Below the pieces are notes generated by a model. The model was not told the origin of the DNA and searched no databases. It was given only the letters and a program-made list of their open reading frames with translations. From the NCBI GenBank assembly GCA_965116965.1, contig OZ220743.1, forward strand, positions 3,658,001 through 3,722,000: a DNA stretch of 64,000 bases, read 5' to 3'. The first letter of the stretch is position 1. Each line of letters starts with the position of its first letter. Below are positions 55,218 to 61,407 of the stretch, piece by piece. Source of the DNA: Aldehydirespirator sp965116965 (GTDB lineage: Bacteria > Actinomycetota > Acidimicrobiia > Acidimicrobiales > Aldehydirespiratoraceae). The translations under genes were made by a program, and so were the position numbers.

Positions 55218-55900
55218 GCCGCGAGAGGCGCGGCGCGGGAAGTCTCATACGCCACCGCCCAGCGGACATCCCGCACGGCCAGATCGAACTGATCGGCTAC
55301 CTCCTCCTCGGACTCTCCCCCATCAAGATGCTCGAAGATCGCCGATGTGCTGATGCCGCATACGGCGGGGCGTCCAAAGCGGCGGCCCGGACGGCACCGG
55401 ACGGGTGAGCTCGCATCGTCGTGCGGCCTCCATGCAACAGGCAGATCATCGTCCCATTCGACACGCTTCACGAATGACTCAGCCGGTGGCAACTGCATCA
55501 ACTGACCGCTGACAGGCGCGATGAGCCACAACTCGCCGGGCAGGTCGCACTCCTGCTGGAAACGCATCAGCAGTCGCGGACCCGCACCCACCCACGGACG
55601 GGCATGGGCCAGCGGGTGCTCAACGCCCAACTCATCCCTGAGAGCAGCAACGAACTTCCTGATCTCGTGAAGCCGCACACCAAGTTCTCGGCGATACTGG
55701 CGCAACAGACCGGCTTCGACGAACTCGGCCCACGTGAGGCTGCGTTCGCCTGTCGGCTCGATGCGGATCACCGGCGGATAGACGCGCCGCCCGCGCTCGC
55801 CGCCGTCGAGCCACCACGCGAGCGTGCTGGGGCTCATACGCAGAATCTCCGCAGCATCCGCAAGGGAGTACACCGGACGGTTCAGGGTCTTCACATCCAC
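55214..55900 (-). CDS. Antitoxin of VapB45 type (helix-turn-helix plus DUF433-like)
   Basis: About 228 residues. The N-terminus VYSLADAAEILRMSPSTLAWWL is a helix-turn-helix of the MerR-like kind. The middle (WAEFVEAGLLRQYRRELGVRLHEIRKFVAALR) is typical of VapB45 antitoxins, and the C-terminus (ICGISTSAIFEHLDGGESEEEVADQFDL in essence) is a DUF433-like helix-turn-helix. CATTAT (55912-55907), 6 nt before the GTG at 55900, suggests a leaderless mRNA. It and the next gene form a two-gene toxin-antitoxin operon with the order antitoxin-toxin. Confidence 0.82.
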   Translation of the reverse strand: MDVKTLNRPVYSLADAAEILRMSPSTLAWWLDGGERGRRVYPPVIRIEPTGERSLTWAEFVEAGLLRQYRRELGVRLHEIRKFVAALRDELGVEHPLAHARPWVGAGPRLLMRFQQECDLPGELWLIAPVSGQLMQLPPAESFVKRVEWDDDLPVAWRPHDDASSPVRCRPGRRFGRPAVCGISTSAIFEHLDGGESEEEVADQFDLAVRDVRWAVAYETSRAAPLAA

Positions 55901-55943
55901 ACGCCCATAATGCCCGACAAACACTGCCCCTACACCGGCGTGT

Positions 55944-56300
55944 TCACAACGGGAGAGCGCCGAGGGGTATCAGGCGTTGATCGACCGGATCGACTGCTAG
56001 GGCGAGGCCTTCGAGGGTGTAGGCGCCGAGCAGGGGCGGAGCGTCATCCTCTCCGAAGACCACCTGCGTCGTCACGCTCTCGCCGTTGACGGTCACCCGC
56101 GCCTCGCCGATGTCGGCATCGACGACCCTGCCGTCGGCCAGTCGCATCGGGCGCCTAGCAGAGCGTTCGACGCCGATCTCGCGCAACAGGCGCGCCGGAA
56201 CCATGGTGTAGAAGGCACCGGTGTCCACGGTGGCCTCGATCTCCGCTGACCGCTCGCTGCTCGACCCGGCGATCCGCATAGGCCACTCGAATGTTCCCAT
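55944..56300 (-). CDS. Clan AA (retropepsin-like) aspartic protease
   Basis: A 118-residue protein with the single-lobe aspartic protease active site VDTGAFYTMVP (D-T-G-A), a second conserved Asp-Gly in MRLADGRVVDADIG, and the C-terminal hydrophobic-L-G-A-Y-T-L-E flap segment. Such proteins act as homodimers and are common near AbrB-type or toxin-antitoxin genes in bacteria, with unknown targets. GGGAGGA 6 nt upstream selects the ATG at 56300 over the GTG at 56315. It diverges from the AbrB-like antitoxin gene. Confidence 0.82.
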   Translation of the reverse strand: MGTFEWPMRIAGSSSERSAEIEATVDTGAFYTMVPARLLREIGVERSARRPMRLADGRVVDADIGEARVTVNGESVTTQVVFGEDDAPPLLGAYTLEGLALAVDPVDQRLIPLGALPL

Positions 56301-56486
56301 GACGATTCCTCCCACATGATCGGACCGCGCCTGCAGCCACGGTGAGCCCGACGCATCACAGATGTGAATATAGCTTATTGTAAGCTGGTTTCAGGTTATT
56401 TCCATATTCTACCCTCCAACCCAGGGGCCTCAGCTCGCAGCGGTTAACGTCTATCCCTACTTCAAGTGTGAGGTAAGGAGGACGTG
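56301..56486. promoter_or_regulatory. Divergent AT-rich promoter region with AGCTTA palindrome
   Basis: This gap between the protease and AbrB genes is AT-rich from about 56358 to 56412. It contains AGCTTA-TTG-TAAGCT (56372-56386), a perfect 6-bp inverted repeat that could bind an AbrB-type dimer. AAGGAGG lies just before the AbrB start. Confidence 0.45.
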
Positions 56487-56798
56487 ATGGACGTCTCGGC
56501 GAGAGTTGCTTCGAAGGGCCAGGTGACGATTCCCGAGGCGGTGCGCGAAGCGTTGGCCCTGGAGACTGGGGACCGAGTGGTGTTCCGGGTGGAGCAGCAT
56601 CGGGCAATCATCGCCCGGACGCCCGACCTGCTCGAGATGGCCGGTGCGGTGGAGGTGCCGGCCACCAAGCGGGGCGCTAACTGGGACCAGGTGCGCTCAA
56701 CAACTCGGAACCAGCGAGCGCGACGGTCTCGATCCCCACGGTCAACCGCATCGAGCCATGGGCCACGGATGAGCACCGACGGGAGCCAGGGCCGCTAG
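56487..56798 (+). CDS. AbrB/MazE/SpoVT-type antitoxin without a toxin partner
   Basis: The first 45 residues (SARVASKGQVTIPEAVREALALETGDRVVFRV) are a standard swapped-hairpin AbrB domain, behind a strong AAGGAGG site. The following AKRG-like segment (ATKRGANWDQVRSTTR) is the usual toxin-binding tail of PIN-partner antitoxins. From about residue 75 the reading turns Arg/Ser-rich and aberrant, and no PIN gene follows. So the toxin and the true end of the antitoxin seem to have been lost. Confidence 0.75.
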   Translation: MDVSARVASKGQVTIPEAVREALALETGDRVVFRVEQHRAIIARTPDLLEMAGAVEVPATKRGANWDQVRSTTRNQRARRSRSPRSTASSHGPRMSTDGSQGR

Positions 56799-56826
56799 TC
56801 CGGCCCGGGCTGCCCATACGGCCGGG

Positions 56827-57276
56827 CTACAGGTAGAGGTGTGAGGCGCTGCCGATCGGAACTCGGCCCGGTTCGGGGTTGGCCACCAGCACCTCGCACT
56901 CCATCCGGTCGGGATCCCGGAAGAACAAGCTGAGCTTGCGGCCGAAGTCGGTGACCGTTCCGTCGGTGGCCCCGGCGGCCATGAGCCGGGAGCGGATCTC
57001 GTCGAAGTCGTCGAGGCTGGCGGCGTGCAGGCCGATGTGGTCGAGCCGGCCCCGGCCGAACATCGGCGTCTGGTGGTCGGCCTGGCTGTTGCCGTCGATC
57101 TCGAAGACGTTCAGCTCGGTGGCCGGGCCGATGTTGATGACGGTCATGCGAGGCCCGCCGGGGAACTCCTCGCCGTCGAACTCCACGGTGGCCCCGAACA
57201 TCTCGATGTAGAAGCGCTGGAGCCGATCGGAGTCGTTGGTGATGACGGCCACATGGTCAAGTCCCTGGGTAAGCAT
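56827..57276 (-). CDS. VOC-family (glyoxalase/dioxygenase-like) protein
   Basis: A 149-residue protein with the VOC pattern: LDHVAVITNDSDRLQRFYIEMFGATVEF in the first half, GRLDHIGLHAASLDDFDEIRSRLMAAGA and FFRDPDRMECEVLV in the second. His near the start, His in DHIGLH and Glu in MECEV are the usual metal ligands. The reaction is unknown. ATG 57276 has GGA 7 nt upstream; an in-frame ATG at 57285 is possible. The AT-rich gap beyond it (57420-57577) probably holds promoters for this and the next gene. Confidence 0.83.
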   Translation of the reverse strand: MLTQGLDHVAVITNDSDRLQRFYIEMFGATVEFDGEEFPGGPRMTVINIGPATELNVFEIDGNSQADHQTPMFGRGRLDHIGLHAASLDDFDEIRSRLMAAGATDGTVTDFGRKLSLFFRDPDRMECEVLVANPEPGRVPIGSASHLYL

Positions 57277-57577
57277 TGGGCGCATCCTTTCGCTTCTCGG
57301 CTGGAGCCGCCCGGCCGAAGGCCCCGACCGACCGCGACGCCTGGCATGGTACGGCAGACAACCAGCTGCGTCGCAGCGCTCCCGAGAACAGGGCGATCCA
57401 GATCGAATCGAGATCGCGGCCGCGGTGTTTGATTTTTCAAGCAATCACATGCTACAGTGCTGCTTCCGATATTTTCCGGACTACTGAGACTGTGCTAGCT
57501 TGGTCAACAGTGAATCGGAAGCACCTTTGAAGGCTCCCCGCTAATCGAGACAGCCATCGAGTAGAGGGGACGTCGCC

Positions 57578-58100
57578 ATGGTGATGACCGAGACGCAACG
57601 CACGACGCTGTACAACCAGTTGACCGACGCGATTGGACAGGAGGCAGCGAGGACCCTCATGGAGCAGCTACCCCCCGATGGGATGGGATCAGGTCGCCAC
57701 CAAGGAGGACGTCAAGGCCAGCGAGAAGATGCTCCTGCGGGAGATCAGGGCCAGCGAGACGCGGGTTCTGGGTGAGCTGAAGGAATCCGAGGGCCGGCTC
57801 ATGATCCAAATCGCGGACTCCGAGTCGCGACAGGGGGCTCGCATCGACGAGACCAACGCTCGCATCGACGCAATGAACACCCGCGTCGACGCCCGCATCG
57901 ACGGAACCAACACCCGCATCGACGCAATGAACACCCGCATCGACGAGACCAATCGGGAACTGTCGGAGCTCAAGGGGGAGGTACGGACCGGCTTCGCCGA
58001 CTTGAAGCTCGCGATGGCCAAGCAGGTCCGATGGTTGGCGGCCGTGGTCATCGGGTTCGCGGCGGCGATGGCGGTGCCGCTGACGCTCGCCCTGCTCTGA
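57578..58100 (+). pseudogene. Coiled-coil membrane-anchored protein, frameshifted in a C6 run
   Basis: ATG 57578, behind AGAGGGGA, starts TETQRTTLYNQLTDAIGQEAARTLMEQLPP. At a run of six Cs (57671-57676) the frame breaks; with five Cs it would continue MGWDQVATKEDVKASEKMLL. That matches a known actinobacterial coiled-coil family whose N-terminus ends in LMEHLPPxGWxDVATK. The rest is a heptad-repeat coil with repeated R-I-D-x-x-N-T-R units (57841-57960) and one C-terminal membrane helix (WLAAVVIGFAAAMAVPLTLALL). Function is unknown. The run could vary in length in the population or be a sequencing error. Confidence 0.75.
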
Positions 58101-58104
58101 CCCC

Positions 58105-58235
58105 AGGCCTCGACGCGACGGGGTCAGCGGTGATGGAGGTTTGGGCGGTTATGGCGCCGTCGATGGCGAGAAAGCTGCCCGAGAGGACGGATGCCCTCTT
58201 GCTGGCAACCACAGCACAAGCCCCGGCCGCGCCAA
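58105..58235 (-). pseudogene. SDR-family C-terminal relic (copy 2)
   Basis: The minus strand reads VLSGSFLAIDGAITAQTSI before a stop, the same ending as the SDR relic at 53875 (VSGSVFTIDGALTAQTPI). 28 bp around it (58139-58166 and 53891-53918) differ at one position. Only about 40 codons are left. Both relics must derive from closely related genes or from one duplicated segment. Confidence 0.6.
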
Positions 58236-58392
58236 TAGTCGGCCGCCATGGCGCTCCGCGTCTCGCCTTGAGCGGCCGGGTAGCGTCGGCCCGAGACGCC
58301 AAGTTTGGTGGCTCCAGGAGTCTGCCGAGCTCAAGGGACGAAATGCTCAGAACCCAGGCCTTGCCCCAGCAGATCCAGGCGCTGGAGACGGC

Positions 58393-59544
58393 GTGAGGGA
58401 GGTCTATCTCGACTACAACGCGTCGTCGCCGCTCGACCCGCGGGTGGCGGAGGCGATGATGCCGATCCTCACGGACTCGGTGGGCAACGCCTCGTCGGTG
58501 CACCGTTTCGGGCGCAGACAGGCGGCCGCAGTGGACGACGCCCGCGAACAGGTGGCTGCGCTGGTGGGCGGGCGCGCCTCGGGAGTCGTGTTCACGTCGG
58601 GAGCGACCGAGGCCAACAACCTGGCTCTGCAAGGTGCGGTCGAGGCTGCCCCTAAGGGCAGGCACCGGATGCTCGTTTCCGCGGTGGAGCACGCTTCGGT
58701 GGCAGGCACGGCGCGATGGCTCGACGGCTACGGCCTGGTGAAGCTGGACGTGATCGAGGTGACCTCCAGGGGCTTCGTCGAGCCGGCGACCGTGGAGGAG
58801 ATGGTCCGTGACGACGTGGTGCTGGTGTCGGTCATGGCAGCCAACAGCGAGACCGGCGTGCTGAACCCGGTGGGTGAGATTTCGGAGCGAGTACACGCTG
58901 CGGGGGCACTGTTCCACTGTGACGCCACCCAGATGGCAGGTCGCCTGCCGTTCAACATGCAGGAACTGGGTGTGGATCTGGTGTCGCTGAGCGGGCACAA
59001 GATCTGTGGACCCGGCGGCGTGGGCGCACTGGTCGGGACACGACAGAGCCTCAGGCGACTGGAAGCCCTGCTCCATGGCGGCGGCCACGAGCGCGGCCTG
59101 CGCTCGGGCTCGCTCAACGTGGCCGGCATCGTCGGCTTCGGTGCCGCCGCGCGCATAGCCGCCGACGAGCGCGAACGGGAGTCCGAGACTGTAGGAGCGC
59201 GGCGCGACCGCCTCGTGTCCGAACTCCAGACCAGCCTCCCCCGCGTGCTGCAGAACGGCGATCCGTCGAGGCGGCTGCCCAACACGGCCAACCTGTGCTT
59301 CGTGGGCGCCGACGCCGAGGCGGTCATGGCCAACATGGACCCCGTCGCAGTGTCCATCGGCAGCGCCTGCAGCGCAGGATCGATCGAGCCCTCGGAGGTG
59401 CTCCTGGCCATGGGCCGGTCCCACGAGACCGCCTTCGAGTCTGCGCGCTTCAGCCTCGGCCGCTTCACCACCGACGCTGACATCGACACCGCTATCCGAG
59501 CGACTATCGCAGCCGTAGAGCGCGTCCGCGCCATGACAGGCTGA
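58393..59544 (+). CDS. Cysteine desulfurase (IscS/NifS family)
   Basis: A 383-residue PLP enzyme: VYLDYNASSPLDP at the start, FTSGATEANNLAL, His100 in AVEHAS, Asp177 and Gln180, the PLP lysine Lys203 in SLSGHKICGPGGVG, and the catalytic Cys326 in SIGSACSAGS. All catalytic residues are present, so it should release sulfur from cysteine. The GTG at 58393 has GGAG 5 nt upstream. No iscU, mnmA/trmU or dnd genes lie next to it, so the sulfur acceptor is unknown. It sits in an accessory region between relics. Confidence 0.9.
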   Translation: MREVYLDYNASSPLDPRVAEAMMPILTDSVGNASSVHRFGRRQAAAVDDAREQVAALVGGRASGVVFTSGATEANNLALQGAVEAAPKGRHRMLVSAVEHASVAGTARWLDGYGLVKLDVIEVTSRGFVEPATVEEMVRDDVVLVSVMAANSETGVLNPVGEISERVHAAGALFHCDATQMAGRLPFNMQELGVDLVSLSGHKICGPGGVGALVGTRQSLRRLEALLHGGGHERGLRSGSLNVAGIVGFGAAARIAADERERESETVGARRDRLVSELQTSLPRVLQNGDPSRRLPNTANLCFVGADAEAVMANMDPVAVSIGSACSAGSIEPSEVLLAMGRSHETAFESARFSLGRFTTDADIDTAIRATIAAVERVRAMTG

Positions 59545-59555
59545 CAGGAGTCCCG

Positions 59556-59675
59556 ACCCCTCCGCTCTATTCCCCTCCAAATAGAGGGGGGTAGCTGACA
59601 CACCCAACACCTGCCCTGACCTGCACCAACGCGCCACACACCGCACCCCTCCGCTCTATTCCCCTCCAAATGGAG
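59556..59675. repeat. Two 30-bp direct repeats, each with a small hairpin
   Basis: 59556-59586 and 59645-59675 share ACCCCTCCGCTCTATTCCCC and onwards, with one mismatch. In the first copy CTCTATT (59565-59571) and AATAGAG (59580-59586) form a perfect stem; in the second one pair becomes G-U. They lie between the convergent cysteine desulfurase and AlbA_2 genes, one near each stop codon, so they may act as a bidirectional terminator pair. Confidence 0.7.
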
Positions 59676-59683
59676 CACATTGC

Positions 59684-61078
59684 CTAGCTGTTGAGCATCC
59701 AGTACGCGCCTCTGCCGTGACCTTCGGAGCGCACAAGGCCAGCATCCCGTAGTCGGTTCAGCATCTCACGCATTTCCCCGGTGGTAGCACCGACCCTCGC
59801 AATGAGTTGGCCGCGCGGGGCTGGACCCTCTGCAAGCACCGCCAGCAGCACCCCTTCCCGCTTGCCCGGTGCCACGATCGACCCGTCGGGTGCGAGCCAG
59901 AATCCGCTCCTTGGGACGATGGAGGCAACCGACGCGCTGTGGGCCATGAACACGGGGCGTCCGAGGCCAGCCTCAACGCACAGTCGTACCATCCGCAGTG
60001 TCCCCGATCCGAGCTGTTCGACCATCCCGCGCCTATAGAGGCCGCCGAAGATGTTCGGATTCCACGGATGCGACCCGTGGGGCTCGTACAGGTCAGCTGG
60101 CTCCAGTCCGAAGCGCAGGCCTCCCGGGGACCACACTTCGAGCCTGTCGTAGTAGATCCGTACCTGGACCAGCCCCGCGACAGCATAATCGCGGTGCCCG
60201 AAGGCGTTGGCGAGCGCTTCGCGCGCTACTGCGAGCGGTATTTCCATACCGACATCGGCTTGAAGTCGATCACCGATGCGCACTGGCCGGTGCAGGTGCT
60301 CCGCGCAGAACGACATAGCCCTCCGGAGCGAGGCGAAGGCATTGTCGTGAACGAGAACTTCGTCCCGCAACTCCTCCTCGATGTGGGTGCCATCCACCGC
60401 CACGAGCCGACAGCCCAGTGTCGGATACTGGCCGGCGAAGGCCCGAGCACGCCCGAACAGAGCAATTGCACCTCGGTTGGGGACACCCTCAGTGTCGAGA
60501 AGACTCAACGCCCGAAGGACATCAGCGACCGACGCGTCGGCGTCGAACCCGGCACGCCTCGCAGCCGCCGCTTCATCCCGGAACGCGTACACCTCATCCC
60601 GGTCGATGGCGCTCAACTCCCGCTGCGAGGCCTCTAGCTCCCACCGGTCAAGTCCGTGCGCGCGCTCCAGCATCAAGTTCACTTGGATCGCGTCGGGCAT
60701 ATCGACGGTCGATGACCCAGACCGCATGTAGTAGTTCCCCTTGTAGGAGTACGGCTTGGTGTTGCCAGCTGGGACGGCTACATCTAGGACTTCGAGCCCG
60801 GCACTGCCCGGTAGAGGCACGCGTTCGATCGAGGGCGGGTGCATGGGGCGTATGTCTCGACACGCTTGCGTTACCTCGCGAAGCGTCCTATCAGCTACAT
60901 GCTGGCCGCTGACCCGACCATCCGGCTGCACTCCGAAGAGCACACGTCCGCCTCGGCCGTTCAACATCGCCGACAGGGTGCGGGCCGCCGATGCGCGGCT
61001 TCCCGTCGTGGCCTTGAACTCGACGGTCTCAGACTCGCCTTCGGCGGCCAGTCGAGCGATGTCGGCGGTCGAGAGCAT
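59684..61078 (-). CDS. AlbA_2 (Schlafen-like) / HATPase-type putative DNA-binding protein
   Basis: A 464-residue protein. The N-terminal AlbA_2 domain has EGESETVEFKATTG and GGRVLFGVQPDGRVSGQ. The middle carries the RecG-like/HATPase motif VAREALANAFGHRDYAV, then LEVWSPGGLRFGL and RRGMVEQLGSGTLRM. A winged helix (GQLIARVGATTGEMREMLNRLRDAGLV) ends it. Such proteins are called Schlafen-like or ATP-dependent helicase-related; some are regulators or defence effectors. GATACT (61090-61085) 6 nt before the ATG at 61078 suggests a leaderless mRNA. Confidence 0.82.
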   Translation of the reverse strand: MLSTADIARLAAEGESETVEFKATTGSRASAARTLSAMLNGRGGRVLFGVQPDGRVSGQHVADRTLREVTQACRDIRPMHPPSIERVPLPGSAGLEVLDVAVPAGNTKPYSYKGNYYMRSGSSTVDMPDAIQVNLMLERAHGLDRWELEASQRELSAIDRDEVYAFRDEAAAARRAGFDADASVADVLRALSLLDTEGVPNRGAIALFGRARAFAGQYPTLGCRLVAVDGTHIEEELRDEVLVHDNAFASLRRAMSFCAEHLHRPVRIGDRLQADVGMEIPLAVAREALANAFGHRDYAVAGLVQVRIYYDRLEVWSPGGLRFGLEPADLYEPHGSHPWNPNIFGGLYRRGMVEQLGSGTLRMVRLCVEAGLGRPVFMAHSASVASIVPRSGFWLAPDGSIVAPGKREGVLLAVLAEGPAPRGQLIARVGATTGEMREMLNRLRDAGLVRSEGHGRGAYWMLNS

Positions 61079-61407
61079 GGTTCCAGTATCGCCGGATGCG
61101 CCGCAACCGTCGTCGATATCCGCTTCGATGCACCGTTGACGGTGCTCATCCTGCGATCTCGTCTCCGTCGGTGGCTCACCAAGTAGCCGATACGGCCGAC
61201 AAGCTGTTGAACACGTCACACGATCCGCTCGTACCTGCCTGGCGCAAGTACGACGAGCAACGGATACCACCGCGGCATCTGTCGAAGATCGGAAGGGACC
61301 TGAAGACGATGACCGATTCCTGGACTCGGGTCTTCCGCTTCCTTCCGTCGAGCCGCTCAATCTGCGAGCGTCCGAAGCTGATCTCGATCGCTGGGCTACC
61401 GGTGCAG
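61079..61407. other. 329-bp gap upstream of the AlbA_2 gene
   Basis: Apart from the -10 box of the AlbA_2 gene, a plus-strand frame from about 61190 reads DTADKLLNTSHDPLVPAWRKYDEQR and is somewhat protein-like, but it has no start signal and runs antisense into the SMC-like gene. It may be a relic of an unknown gene. No repeats or hairpins stand out. Confidence 0.3.

Noticed and set aside
57841..57960. CRISPR-like short repeats
   Set aside because: These are heptad codons for R-I-D-x-x-N-T-R inside a coiled-coil protein, not equal spacers between identical repeats.
58393..59544. DndA of a phosphorothioation system
   Set aside because: No dndB-E genes are present next to it, and general IscS-type desulfurases look the same at this level. 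The SMC-like gene has YhaN/SbcC rather than clear DndD features.
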